A stretch of DNA of 64,000 nucleotides, from NCBI RefSeq assembly GCF_004364165.1, contig NZ_SOAY01000018.1, forward strand, positions 30,057 through 94,056. The letters are read 5' to 3'. The translations under genes were made by a program, and so were the position numbers. Below are positions 54,138-63,913 of the stretch, in pieces. The notes beneath the pieces are model-generated. The model did no database searches. It worked only from the letters and a program-made list of their open reading frames with translations, and had not been told where the DNA came from. Source of the DNA: Maribacter spongiicola (GTDB lineage Bacteria > Bacteroidota > Bacteroidia > Flavobacteriales > Flavobacteriaceae). Within the stretch, counting starts at the first letter, position 1. Every line of letters begins with the position of its first letter.

Positions 54138-55952
54138 ATGGCAAATCAATATGTAGACTTAGAAACGCTGAAATTCTTATTATATAAAGTAAACAACCTG
54201 CAAGACGTTCTTGACCAAGAGCGCTATGCAGAATATGATCAAGAATCGGTAGAAATGATGCTGAATTCGGTTAAAGATTTTTCTGATAAAGAGCTTTACC
54301 CTTATTTCAGGGAGATGGATGAGAATCCAGCACATTTTAAGGATGGTGAGATTGTAGTGCATCCTCAGGTGTTGAAATTTATGAAAGCTGGTGGAGAAAT
54401 GGGGCTGATTGCAAGTTCATTTTCATATGAGCATGGTGGTATGCAAATGCCTGCCATGGCGGCACATGCTTCGGCATTTATACAAGATGCAGCTAACAAT
54501 CATTTACCAGGTTATATTGGTTTAACCGTGGGTTCTGCAGAATTGATTGCCCATTTTGGTAGTCAAGAGCTTAAAGATATTTACTTGCCTAATATGCTGT
54601 CTGGAAAATGGGGCGGTACTATGTGTTTAACTGAACCACAGGCAGGTAGTTCACTTTCAGATATTACAACATCTGCTACGCCTGATGGTGATACATATAA
54701 AATTAACGGACAGAAAATATTTATATCAGGTGGTGATTACCAAGGTGCAGAGAATATTGTGCATTTGGTTTTGGCAAGAATAAAAGGTGCACCTGCAGGT
54801 ACAAAAGGAATATCCTTATTTGTGGTGCCTAAAAACAAACCAACTGCAGATGGTGGTTTAACACCTAATGATGTAACCGTTGTTGCCGATTTCGAAAAAA
54901 TGGGACAACGTGGCTATTGCACAACGCATTTATTTTTTGGTGATAAAGAAAATTGTGAAGGTTGGCTCGTAGGTGAGGCTAACCAAGGGTTGAAATATAT
55001 GTTTTTAATGATGAATGGTGCTAGAATTGGGGTTGGTAGAGGTGCAGCGGCAATAGCCTCGGCAGCATACCAAGCTTCTTTAAACTATGCGAACGAAAGA
55101 CCACAGGGGCGTAAATTAACAAGCACAGGTAAAAAAGATGCAAATCAAGAACAGACCTTAATTATTAACCATGCAGATGTTCGCAGAATGTTATTGCTGC
55201 AAAAAGTAATTACAGAAGGTGCTCAAAGTTTAGTGCTATTGACTGCAAAATATCATGACCTTTCTATAGCAAGTGCAACTGCAGAAGAACGTGAAAAATA
55301 TAGATTGCTATTAGAGATTATGACACCTTTAGTAAAAACATATCCGTCTGAAGCGGGTATCGTTTCGGTAAATAATGGAGTTCAAGTTTTAGGTGGATAC
55401 GGATTTTGTTCCGAATATATATTACAACAATATTTAAGAGATATCCGTATTTCAGCTATTTATGAAGGTACAACGGGTATTCAATCTCAAGATTTATTAG
55501 GTAGAAAAGTAACGATGGATAACGGGAAGGCTTTACAGCTATTATCCGAAGAAATAACAAATACCATTAAAGCAAGTATGGTTCACGATTCTTTAAAACC
55601 TTATGCAAAAAAATTAGGAGGTAAATTAGAATTGACGCAACAGGTATTACAAAGCTTAATGGGCTTTGCCATGAAGGGCGATTACCAACGTTTCTTAGCA
55701 GATGCTACTCCGTTTATGGAATTCTTTAGTACAATAGTACAAAGTTGGTTATGGCTAAATATAGGTCTTGAAGCTCAAAATGCCTTAGTAATGGGTAACA
55801 AGGATTACAGTGCAGAATTCTATGAAAGTAAAATTCATGCTATGGAATTCTATTTCAAATACGAACTTCCGAAAACTTTGGGACTAGCAGAAATACTTAT
55901 GGATAATGAGAAAGCATTAACTATCGGTACAGATAAAGAAGTTTTTATTTAA
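54138..55952 (+). CDS. Acyl-CoA dehydrogenase, long form
   Basis: 604 residues. N-terminal helical, FAD-binding FLTEPQAGSSLSD-like (MCLTEPQAGSSLSD), ISGGDYQGA and C-terminal YEGTTGIQSQDLLGRK where the catalytic Glu of this subgroup sits; a further C-terminal extension distinguishes it from short ACADs. Oxidises acyl-CoA to enoyl-CoA; chain-length preference not predictable. Followed by a hairpin. Confidence 0.94.
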   Translation: MANQYVDLETLKFLLYKVNNLQDVLDQERYAEYDQESVEMMLNSVKDFSDKELYPYFREMDENPAHFKDGEIVVHPQVLKFMKAGGEMGLIASSFSYEHGGMQMPAMAAHASAFIQDAANNHLPGYIGLTVGSAELIAHFGSQELKDIYLPNMLSGKWGGTMCLTEPQAGSSLSDITTSATPDGDTYKINGQKIFISGGDYQGAENIVHLVLARIKGAPAGTKGISLFVVPKNKPTADGGLTPNDVTVVADFEKMGQRGYCTTHLFFGDKENCEGWLVGEANQGLKYMFLMMNGARIGVGRGAAAIASAAYQASLNYANERPQGRKLTSTGKKDANQEQTLIINHADVRRMLLLQKVITEGAQSLVLLTAKYHDLSIASATAEEREKYRLLLEIMTPLVKTYPSEAGIVSVNNGVQVLGGYGFCSEYILQQYLRDIRISAIYEGTTGIQSQDLLGRKVTMDNGKALQLLSEEITNTIKASMVHDSLKPYAKKLGGKLELTQQVLQSLMGFAMKGDYQRFLADATPFMEFFSTIVQSWLWLNIGLEAQNALVMGNKDYSAEFYESKIHAMEFYFKYELPKTLGLAEILMDNEKALTIGTDKEVFI

Positions 55953-56042
55953 TAAGAAAGAGTAGTACTATTTCTTACCTTGAAACAAGATTGATAGTTA
56001 TGTTTTAAACTTTTTAAGGCATAAATTAAAATAGGTAGAATT

Positions 56043-56071
56043 TCCTCCTTTCAATGGAAAGGAGGAGTTTT
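56043..56071 (+). terminator. Hairpin after the long ACAD gene
   Basis: TCCTCCTTTC (56043-56052) pairs with GAAAGGAGGA (56057-56066) around AATG, followed by a short GTTTT. Moderate terminator. Confidence 0.6.
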
Positions 56072-56210
56072 CCAACTTAGTTTGAAAACGCGAGAATAAT
56101 CATATTCCGTTCTCAAGAAAAAGTTTAAAATAAATTCACATTTAGAATATAGCGCAGGTTTTATCATTTCTTGATATAAAAACTAGCACAGAAAAAAGAG
56201 AAACAAACAT

Positions 56211-56987
56211 ATGAATAGCATAAAGCAAAAATTTGATCTTACAGGAAAAGTAGCAATCGTTACAGGTTCTAGTAAAGGAATAGGGTTATCTATAGCGCGT
56301 GGTTTAGCGGAGAACGGAGCCAAGTTAGTTATCAGTAGTCGAAATAAAAAAGCTGTTGATGCTGTTGCAGCTGAATTTAATAAAGCTGGTTTTGATGCTA
56401 TTGGTATTGCTTGTCATATTGGTGATGCAGAACAGAGAGAAGCGCTGGTGGCAAAGACGATTGAAAAATATGGACGGATAGATATTCTGGTAAATAATGC
56501 AGCGATCAATCCTTTTTACGGTCCCATAGAAAGTGCTGAAGAAGAGGTTTTTGATAAAATAATGAATGTTAACGTAAAAGCTCCTTGGTTACTCTCAAAC
56601 CTGGTGCAACCATTTATGAAAGAGAATGGCAGCGGTAGTATTATTAATATTTCATCTGTAGAGGGTATTCATCCAGGGTTTAGATTAGGATTGTATAGTA
56701 TGACCAAATCTGCTTTAATTATGCTTACAAAAAATCAGGCTAAAGAGTGGGGTAGATACGGTATTCGCTCTAATGTCGTTTGTCCGGGGCTAATAAAAAC
56801 AAAGTTTAGTCAAAGCCTTTGGTCCAATGATAAATTAGTTGAAGGTTACAATCAAACCGTTCCACTAAAAAGAATGGCAGAACCAGATGAAATGGCAGGT
56901 ATTGTAATGCTCTTGGCATCAGATGCAGGTTCGTATATGACCGGTGGTGTTTACGCAGCAGACGGTGGATATTTAATTTCAGGATAA
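56211..56987 (+). CDS. SDR oxidoreductase
   Basis: 258 residues. TGSSKGIG cofactor motif, NNAA, Ser in NISSVEG and YSMTK active site, and AADGGYLISG at the end: classical SDR. Probably a 3-hydroxyacyl-CoA or related alcohol dehydrogenase in the island. 223 bp after the terminator hairpin region's upstream gene. Confidence 0.93.
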   Translation: MNSIKQKFDLTGKVAIVTGSSKGIGLSIARGLAENGAKLVISSRNKKAVDAVAAEFNKAGFDAIGIACHIGDAEQREALVAKTIEKYGRIDILVNNAAINPFYGPIESAEEEVFDKIMNVNVKAPWLLSNLVQPFMKENGSGSIINISSVEGIHPGFRLGLYSMTKSALIMLTKNQAKEWGRYGIRSNVVCPGLIKTKFSQSLWSNDKLVEGYNQTVPLKRMAEPDEMAGIVMLLASDAGSYMTGGVYAADGGYLISG

Positions 56988-57107
56988 AAACCTGTCTTCG
57001 ATTTTGGTTAATAGTTATGCTATCCTAAGGGGTAAAAGCTTATCAACTAAAAGTCAAATTAAAACCTAAAAGTACATTCTTAATACTATCAACGAAAGCG
57101 AGAAAAA

Positions 57108-58322
57108 ATGAATTTCGAATATTCAGAAAAATCCAAAGAACTTCAAGAAAAGCTTAAGCAATTTGTAGCTCAAAATTTAGCTCCTGTTGAAAAAGAAGTA
57201 GTGGCATTTCATAAGGATCCAGCAAATGCATGGACAAAGTGGCCAGGTTTAGAGGGTTTAAAACAAAAAGCAAAAGATGCAGGTTTATGGAATCTTTTCC
57301 TTCCAAAAACGTATGGTGATTTAAGTCCGGGTTTGTCCAATATGGAATATGCTCCGTTGGCAGAGATTATGGGGCGCATGTTATGGTCATCAGAAGTATT
57401 TAATTGCAGCGCACCTGATACCGGTAATATGGAAGTTTTATCAAAATATGGTACTCCAGAACAGCAAGAAAAATGGTTAAAACCATTGATGAATGGTGAT
57501 ATTCGTTCTGCATTTTTAATGACGGAACCTGACGTCGCCTCATCAGATGCTACCAATATAGAAACATCTATAGTGGCAGATGGTGATGAATACGTAATTA
57601 ATGGTCGTAAATGGTGGTCATCTGGCGCAATGGATCCTAATTGTAAGATTGCCATTGTCATGGGAAAAACAGATTTTGATGCTCCCAGACATGTGCAGCA
57701 AAGTATGATTTTGGTTCCTATGGACACACCGGGTCTAAAAGTGATTAGACCATTAACGGTTTTTGGTTACAATGATTCTCCAGAGGGTCATGCAGAAATT
57801 CTTTTAGACAATGTTCGCGTACCTAAAGAAAACTTATTGGTAGGTGAGGGACAAGGATTTGCCATTGCCCAGGGTAGATTAGGTCCTGGTAGAATACATC
57901 ATTGCATGCGATTGATAGGTATGGCGCAACGCTCGCTAGAAATAATGGCGCAACGAACAACGCAACGTAAACCTTTTGGTAGAACTTTAGATACCTACAG
58001 CAGTGTTCGTCAAGATATTGCAAATTCAGCTTGTGAGATAGAGCAAACAAGACTTTTGGTACTTTCTGCAGCCGATAAAATGGATAAGTTAGGCAACAAA
58101 GAAGCCAAAGATTTAATTGCCATGATTAAAATTGTAACGCCTAACATGACACTGAGAGTGGTAGATAGGGCAATGCAAATTTTAGGCGGCTTGGGTGTAA
58201 GTAGCGATGTGCCCTTGGCTCACTTTTTTGCTGCTGCCAGAATGCTCAGATTAGCAGATGGACCAGATGAGGTTCATATGAGCCAATTGGGTAAGAATCT
58301 TATAAAGCAGTACTCGAAGTAA
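57108..58322 (+). CDS. Acyl-CoA dehydrogenase, ACAD10/11-like
   Basis: 404 residues. [15 protein letters not shown] and [13 protein letters not shown]/substrate motifs, [45 protein letters not shown] (last part of the active site). The NGRKWW and DGPDEVH signatures are typical of ACAD10/11-like enzymes, which in animals and Pseudomonas process 4-phosphohydroxyacyl-CoA. The adjacent kinase-like gene supports this. Confidence 0.92.
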   Translation: MNFEYSEKSKELQEKLKQFVAQNLAPVEKEVVAFHKDPANAWTKWPGLEGLKQKAKDAGLWNLFLPKTYGDLSPGLSNMEYAPLAEIMGRMLWSSEVFNCSAPDTGNMEVLSKYGTPEQQEKWLKPLMNGDIRSAFLMTEPDVASSDATNIETSIVADGDEYVINGRKWWSSGAMDPNCKIAIVMGKTDFDAPRHVQQSMILVPMDTPGLKVIRPLTVFGYNDSPEGHAEILLDNVRVPKENLLVGEGQGFAIAQGRLGPGRIHHCMRLIGMAQRSLEIMAQRTTQRKPFGRTLDTYSSVRQDIANSACEIEQTRLLVLSAADKMDKLGNKEAKDLIAMIKIVTPNMTLRVVDRAMQILGGLGVSSDVPLAHFFAAARMLRLADGPDEVHMSQLGKNLIKQYSK

Positions 58323-58476
58323 CAACAGAATAAGAATAAACTAGCTCTAAGTATAAGGTAAAAGGGAGACTTAAATGTTATTTCGGGCTTGTCTAAAATT
58401 TACGTGTATAATAGTTAAATCGGTTTAAGAGTAATCGTAAACCACAGAGAATAAAGAGTAATAGATAATAAAAAAG

Positions 58477-59544
58477 ATGAATTTAAAACCAGTCAGAGAA
58501 GGTGAAGAATTAAACGATGTCAAACTCAAGAAATTCTTGCTTGAGCATAACCTTATTATAGACGCCAAAAGCGAGCTTCAGGTTGGTCAATTCTCCAATG
58601 GTTTTTCAAATCTTACATATCTATTACATATAGAAGATAAAGAATATGTATTACGTCGCCCTCCATTTGCCGCTCCGAAGAGAGGTCATGATATGGGAAG
58701 GGAATATAAAGTGATTCACAACTTGAATAAGGTATTCGATAAAGCACCAACGGCATTTGCCTATACAGAAGATGTCGATGTAATTGGTGCCCCATTTTAT
58801 ATAATGAGTAAAGTTTCAGGTGAAATTTTAACGGCAAAAGAAGCAAGAACTAGACAGGTTTCTCCTTCAGAATTCAAAACAATTTCAAATACCTGGCTCG
58901 ATACTTTCGTAGCATTTCATAATGTAGATTACAAGGCAGCAGGATTAGAAAATTTGGGCAGACCTGTAGGGTATGTTGAAAGGCAAGTTACCAATTGGGG
59001 TAAACAATATTTAGCTGCCGCTACCGATGACGTACCAACCGCTGAAAAGGTAATGTCATGGATGCAATATAATCAGCCGAAAGAATACGATCATACTTTA
59101 ATACATAATGATTTTAAGTATGACAACGTCGTTTTTAAAAATGATACGTGGAAAGAGATTAAGGCTATTCTAGATTGGGAAATGTGCACGCTAGGTGACC
59201 CTTTAATGGATTTAGGTACTTCTTTAGGCTATTGGACCACTGCTGCCGACCCCGATTTTATGAAGCAAGGTTTGCAATCGCCAACGGTTATGGAGGGTAA
59301 TCCATCTAGAACAGAAATTGTGCAACAATATGCACTGAAGAGTGGTAGAAATATAGATAACCTAACGTTTTATTATGCCTACGGACTTTTTAAAATAGCG
59401 GTAATCGCACAGCAAATATATTATAGGTACAGGCACGGGCACACAAGCGACCCAAAATTTGCTTACTTGAATAAGGCGTCAGAATTATGCTGTAATACAG
59501 CGTGGCAAGCTATTCAGAAAAATCAGATTGATAATTTATTTTAA
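58477..59544 (+). CDS. APH-like phosphotransferase (LvaA/ACAD10-kinase type)
   Basis: 355 residues. Kinase-like fold of the aminoglycoside phosphotransferase superfamily: VLRRPPFA ATP region, catalytic HNDFKYDNVV, and ILDWEMCTLGDPLMDLG with the metal Asp. LvaA of Pseudomonas and the kinase half of ACAD10/11 phosphorylate the 4-hydroxyl of hydroxyacyl-CoA; the position next to an ACAD10/11-like gene points the same way. Substrate inferred. Confidence 0.9.
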   Translation: MNLKPVREGEELNDVKLKKFLLEHNLIIDAKSELQVGQFSNGFSNLTYLLHIEDKEYVLRRPPFAAPKRGHDMGREYKVIHNLNKVFDKAPTAFAYTEDVDVIGAPFYIMSKVSGEILTAKEARTRQVSPSEFKTISNTWLDTFVAFHNVDYKAAGLENLGRPVGYVERQVTNWGKQYLAAATDDVPTAEKVMSWMQYNQPKEYDHTLIHNDFKYDNVVFKNDTWKEIKAILDWEMCTLGDPLMDLGTSLGYWTTAADPDFMKQGLQSPTVMEGNPSRTEIVQQYALKSGRNIDNLTFYYAYGLFKIAVIAQQIYYRYRHGHTSDPKFAYLNKASELCCNTAWQAIQKNQIDNLF

Positions 59545-59548
59545 GGGT

Positions 59549-59932
59549 ATGAAAAAGGGAGCATTTATAGAAATCAATGAAGAACAATTTAAGGCATTTG
59601 TAAAATTGCCCAAAGATACTTCTGTAGTGATGCTCAATTTATTGAAATTTAAAGAATTAGTTCCGGAAACAGGCTTGTCTGGTGCTGATTCTTATAAAGA
59701 ATATATGAAAAAGGCGACTCCTTTTTTTATAAATGCAGAGGCAGAAATTCTATTTATGGGAAAAGAAAACATCATGTTAATAGGACCGGAAGAGGAAGGT
59801 TTATGGGATAAAATTTTACTCATAAAATATAAAACGATTTCAGATTTTTTAGAAATGATACAAGCCGTAGGGTACCCTTCTCATTTAAGAAATCAAGCAT
59901 TAGAAGATTCTCGGTTAATTCATTGTAGCTGA
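59549..59932 (+). CDS. DUF1330-like dimeric alpha/beta-barrel protein
   Basis: 127 residues from the ATG at 59549, five bases after the kinase stop; an earlier start at 59528 would overlap the kinase gene. VVMLNLLKFK, ADSYKEYMKKA and LLIKYKTISDFLEMIQAVGY read as a DUF1330-type ferredoxin-like fold. It does not resemble LvaB by eye. Function unknown. Confidence 0.75.
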   Translation: MKKGAFIEINEEQFKAFVKLPKDTSVVMLNLLKFKELVPETGLSGADSYKEYMKKATPFFINAEAEILFMGKENIMLIGPEEEGLWDKILLIKYKTISDFLEMIQAVGYPSHLRNQALEDSRLIHCS

Positions 59933-60050
59933 ATAGCAGGAATATAAATTGAAAAAATAACCAGGCAGTAGTTAGATAGTTAATCAATCTTTCTTGCCAA
60001 AGCCAACACAGTCAAGAATCTGGTAACACTAAAAGTTTAAAAAGGAACAA

Positions 60051-60806
60051 ATGAATTTAAAGGACAAAATTGTAATTATAACAGGTGCAGGTAGTGGTAT
60101 TGGCGCAGCAACGGCAAAACTTTTTGGAACACATGGTGCAAATGTTATTGTTTCTGATATTAACCTAGAGAACGCAAATAAGGTAGTTGAAGAAATAAAA
60201 AGCGCAGGTGGCACGGCATCGGCAGTCAAAACCGATGTAACCAAGTTTGAAGAAGTTGAAAGTTTAATAACAGGCACAGTTTCAAAATACGGTAGTCTTG
60301 ATGTTATGGTAAATAATGCGGGTATTAGTGGAAAGCACCAAGCAAAAACGGCAGATCATACGCATGATGATTGGCATAATGTAATTGCCGTGAACCAAAC
60401 TGGCGTATTTTATTGTATGCAAGCGGCTATAAAGCAAATGCTCTCTCAAGGAAAGGGAAATATAGTAAATGTAGCATCGCTGGCAGGTTTGAAAGCATCA
60501 GGAAATAACTTGTCTTATAGCGCAAGCAAATTTGCAGTGGTAGGTATGACGAAGTCCGCCGCCTTAGAATATGGCAGAAAAAATATACGCGTGAATGCCG
60601 TTTGTCCCGGGTTTACACACTCAGCACTATTAGAACAATTATTGTCCGTAAGTCCAGATATGGGCTCTAAACTTAAACGCTTTATACCAATGGGGCGCTT
60701 TGGTGAAGCAGATGAAATTGCAGAGGCAATCTGCTGGTTGGCTTCTGATAATTCTAAATTTATTACAGGTCAGACGATAACATTAGACGGTGGAACTTCA
60801 TTATAA
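60051..60806 (+). CDS. SDR oxidoreductase
   Basis: 251 residues. TGAGSGIG, NNAG, NVASLAG and YSASK motifs of classical SDRs; ends in ITLDGGTSL. Likely a hydroxyacyl-CoA or alcohol dehydrogenase of the island. Six bases before the enoyl-CoA hydratase gene. Confidence 0.94.
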   Translation: MNLKDKIVIITGAGSGIGAATAKLFGTHGANVIVSDINLENANKVVEEIKSAGGTASAVKTDVTKFEEVESLITGTVSKYGSLDVMVNNAGISGKHQAKTADHTHDDWHNVIAVNQTGVFYCMQAAIKQMLSQGKGNIVNVASLAGLKASGNNLSYSASKFAVVGMTKSAALEYGRKNIRVNAVCPGFTHSALLEQLLSVSPDMGSKLKRFIPMGRFGEADEIAEAICWLASDNSKFITGQTITLDGGTSL

Positions 60807-60812
60807 GAAAAT

Positions 60813-61583
60813 ATGAAAACATTAGAAATAACATATAAAGGCGATTATGCTATAGTTCAAATGAACCGTGGTAAAGTAAACGCGATCAATGCCGAAATGG
60901 TAAATGAATTATCGACTACGTTTCGTGATTTAGAAGAAAATGTAGCGGTAAATGGCGTAATTCTAACTGGGCAGCCCCACTATTTTTCTGCGGGCTTAGA
61001 TTTAATTGAACTGTATCAATATGATAAAGAACAAATCACTCATTTTTTCACAATATTCGGTGCTTTATATCTTCAATTAGTCCAGTTTAAAAAACCATTC
61101 ATCTCAGCAATTACAGGTCATTCTCCGGCAGGAGGTTGTGTGTTGGCAGTGGCAAGTGATAATCGGTATATGGCAGAAGGAGACAAATATGTTATAGGCT
61201 TAAATGAGGTAGCCGTTAACATTCAAATAAGTCAAAATCTAACAGAAGCATACGCATTTTGGATGGGCGATGGTTTAGCAAGTAGATTTATTCTAGAAGG
61301 AAAATTGTTATCTGGAAAAGAAGCGCTGGCAGCCGGACTGGTAGATGAGTTGGTGCCTTTAGAAAATGTATTGGAACGTGCTGAAAAGCAGATGAAAATA
61401 TATATGAGGGCAGACCAAGAAATTCTTATAAATACAAAAGCAAAACTTAGAAAGCACCTTTTAGATAAACTAGACTTAAATGCGGAAACATCATTGAAAG
61501 AAGCATCAGAACTTTGGTGGAAACCAGAAATTCGAGCCAAAATGAAAGCTTACGTCGAAAGTTTTTCCAGCAATAAGAAGTAA
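60813..61583 (+). CDS. Enoyl-CoA hydratase/isomerase family protein
   Basis: 256 residues. Crotonase fold with FSAGLDLIEL (CoA/oxyanion loop) and GHSPAGGCVLAV (second oxyanion Gly). The Glu pair of hydratases is not clear at GLNEVAV, so an isomerase or hydratase cannot be told apart. Fits the chain after the dehydrogenase. Confidence 0.9.
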   Translation: MKTLEITYKGDYAIVQMNRGKVNAINAEMVNELSTTFRDLEENVAVNGVILTGQPHYFSAGLDLIELYQYDKEQITHFFTIFGALYLQLVQFKKPFISAITGHSPAGGCVLAVASDNRYMAEGDKYVIGLNEVAVNIQISQNLTEAYAFWMGDGLASRFILEGKLLSGKEALAAGLVDELVPLENVLERAEKQMKIYMRADQEILINTKAKLRKHLLDKLDLNAETSLKEASELWWKPEIRAKMKAYVESFSSNKK

Positions 61584-61664
61584 AGTAAGGGTTACGAAAT
61601 CGAAAATATAAGGCACAAATTAAACAGATTTCCTCTAGTAGGAATTTAAAAGATAAACAAACAG

Positions 61665-62666
61665 ATGAATAAACAATTATTATTTGTAAAAAGACCACAA
61701 GGGGAAGCTGACGCTTCAACATGGTCATTAGTAACGACTCCTACACCTGAAATAGAAGAAGGTCAATTTTTGGTAAAACAACATTATGTATCACTAGATC
61801 CTGCTATGCGCGGGTGGATGAATGATGCAAGATCATATATAGCACCAATGGAAATTGGTTCGGTCATGAGAGCAGGTTCTGTTGGCGAGGTAGTAGCCTC
61901 CAAAAACCCGAAATTTAAAGTAGGACAATATGTTGCTGGTACCGGTGGAGTTCAACAATATGCGGTAACAGACGGAAAAGGATTTTATCCGGTAGATCCA
62001 AAATTGGCTCCGTTACCCACATATATAGGTTCTTTAGGCATGCCGGGAATGACTGCTTTTTTCGGAATTCAAGAAGTTGGGAAGATTAAAGCAGGAGATA
62101 TCGTTGTGGTATCTGGTGCTGCAGGAGCTGTGGGGAGTATCGTTGGTCAAATTGCCAAAATAAAAGGGTGTCATGTGGTAGGTATAGCTGGTGGCGCAGA
62201 TAAATGTAAATATGTAGTTGACGAACTTGGTTTTGATGCTTGTATCGACTACAAAAATGAAGATATCAAAGCACGTTTAAAAGAAGAATGCCCAAAGGGA
62301 TTAGATGTTTATTTTGATAATGTAGGCGGTGAAATATTAGATGCCGTTTTAGGTAGATTAAGACTTCATGCAAGAATTGTTATTTGTGGTGCCATTTCTC
62401 AGTATAACAATAAAGAAGCGGTAAAAGGGCCGAGTAATTATTTATCACTTTTGGTCAATAGAGCGAGCATGACCGGTATCGTCGTTTTTGATTGGGCAGA
62501 TAGATATAAAGAAGGAGCTGAACAATTAGGCATATGGATGGCGCAAGGAAAAATAAAAAGCCGAGAAGATATTTACGAAGGAATTGAAAATTTCCCACAG
62601 ACCTACAACCGACTTTTCTCTGGAGATAAAATGGGGAAATTGGTTTTGAAGGTGATAGAGGAGTAA
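61665..62666 (+). CDS. Zinc-free MDR reductase (prostaglandin-reductase-like)
   Basis: 333 residues. SLDPAMRGWM and VVSGAAGAVGSIVGQIAK NADPH loop match the leukotriene B4 dehydrogenase/YfmJ/CurA branch. Such enzymes reduce the double bond of enones. May saturate an intermediate of the island. Confidence 0.93.
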   Translation: MNKQLLFVKRPQGEADASTWSLVTTPTPEIEEGQFLVKQHYVSLDPAMRGWMNDARSYIAPMEIGSVMRAGSVGEVVASKNPKFKVGQYVAGTGGVQQYAVTDGKGFYPVDPKLAPLPTYIGSLGMPGMTAFFGIQEVGKIKAGDIVVVSGAAGAVGSIVGQIAKIKGCHVVGIAGGADKCKYVVDELGFDACIDYKNEDIKARLKEECPKGLDVYFDNVGGEILDAVLGRLRLHARIVICGAISQYNNKEAVKGPSNYLSLLVNRASMTGIVVFDWADRYKEGAEQLGIWMAQGKIKSREDIYEGIENFPQTYNRLFSGDKMGKLVLKVIEE

Positions 62667-62770
62667 AAGAGTAAATACAAATTCAAAATTCAAATACAAA
62701 AATAGCCATGCCTAGAAGATATATTTGTTTATAAAAATAACGGTCAACCATCAACTAACAACCAAATTAA

Positions 62771-63748
62771 ATGAAAGCAATACGATGTAATAAATACGGT
62801 CCGCCATCTTCTTTAATATTAGAAGAAGTTGATAATTTAATACCAAAGACCAAGGAGGTTTTAGTAACGGTGAAAGCATGTGGACTTAATTTTCCTGATA
62901 CCCTTATAATACAAGGGTTGTATCAATTTAAACCAGAATTACCATTTACACCAGGTAGTGATGTAGCAGGAGTTGTTAAAGAACTAGGCGAAGGAGTATC
63001 CCATTTAAAAGTGGGTCAGGAAGTATTTGGTTTTATAGCTCACGGAGGTTTGGCTGAAGAAGTTATCGTACCTGCGAATGCATGTTTTCCAAAACCGCCA
63101 CAAATGGATTTTCCGACAGCAGCGTCATTTTTAATGGCATACGGTACATCCTACCATGCGTTAAAAGATAGAGGTGTATTGGCAGAAGGGGAAACTCTTT
63201 TAGTATTAGGGGCATCTGGTGGCGTTGGGTTGGCAGCTGTTGAGTTAGGTAAGCTAATGGGAGCAAAAGTTATTGCAGCAGCGTCAACAGATGAAAAGCT
63301 TTCTTTATGCCAAGAATATGGAGCTGATGAAACTATAAATTACACTAAGCAAGATTTAAAGGAATCAATTAAAGTTCTGACAGAAGGCAAAGGTGTAGAT
63401 GTAATATATGATCCGGTAGGTGGTGCATATTCAGAAGCGGCATTTCGTGGTATGGCCAGAAACGGTAGGTATTTGGTTGTTGGATTTGCCGCTGGTGATA
63501 TCCCGACAATACCATTGAACCTTCCACTATTAAAAGAAGCTTCTATTGTTGGTGTTTTTTGGGGAGCTTTCGCAATGAAAGATTCTAGAGCAAATATGGA
63601 AAATACAATGACCTTAATGAAATGGCATGCACAGGGGAAATTGAAACCACATATTCACGCCATTTATAATTTGGAAGACACATCAAAAGCATTGGAAGAA
63701 ATGACGAATAGAAAAGTGATGGGTAAGTTGATTGTGAAGATTGAGTAG
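62771..63748 (+). CDS. Quinone-oxidoreductase-like MDR protein
   Basis: 325 residues. GROES-like N-terminus (PGSDVAGVV), Rossmann loop VLGASGGVGLAAVELG, and DVIYDPVGG, as in NADPH:quinone oxidoreductases. No zinc ligands. Last gene of the island; a heptamer-repeat region follows. Confidence 0.93.
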   Translation: MKAIRCNKYGPPSSLILEEVDNLIPKTKEVLVTVKACGLNFPDTLIIQGLYQFKPELPFTPGSDVAGVVKELGEGVSHLKVGQEVFGFIAHGGLAEEVIVPANACFPKPPQMDFPTAASFLMAYGTSYHALKDRGVLAEGETLLVLGASGGVGLAAVELGKLMGAKVIAAASTDEKLSLCQEYGADETINYTKQDLKESIKVLTEGKGVDVIYDPVGGAYSEAAFRGMARNGRYLVVGFAAGDIPTIPLNLPLLKEASIVGVFWGAFAMKDSRANMENTMTLMKWHAQGKLKPHIHAIYNLEDTSKALEEMTNRKVMGKLIVKIE

Positions 63749-63763
63749 GGTTTTTTAATTGAA

Positions 63764-63805
63764 AAGTATTAAGTATTAAGTATTAGGTATTAAGTACAAA
63801 GTATG
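63764..63805. repeat. Degenerate 7-bp tandem array
   Basis: About six units of AAGTATT: three perfect (63764-63784), then AGGTATT, AAGTACA, AAGTATG. It lies just past the final stop codon. Confidence 0.9.
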
Positions 63806-63875
63806 AAGTTGAAATGTGGTTGATTTTTAATATTATTTGCAATCGTTTTTTATGTTACGGATTTTAAATTCAACA

Positions 63876-63913
63876 TGGTTGTTATAAAAATCTTTTGATT
63901 TTTATAACAACCA
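63876..63913. repeat. 17-bp perfect inverted repeat
   Basis: TGGTTGTTATAAAAATC (63876-63892) and GATTTTTATAACAACCA (63897-63913) are exact complements around a TTTT loop. The right arm's last AACAACC starts the adjoining heptamer array. It could terminate the operon or form a strong secondary structure. Confidence 0.92.

Noticed and set aside
57209..57727. 172-codon minus-strand frame opposite the ACAD10/11-like gene
   Set aside because: Antisense shadow with no recognisable motifs.
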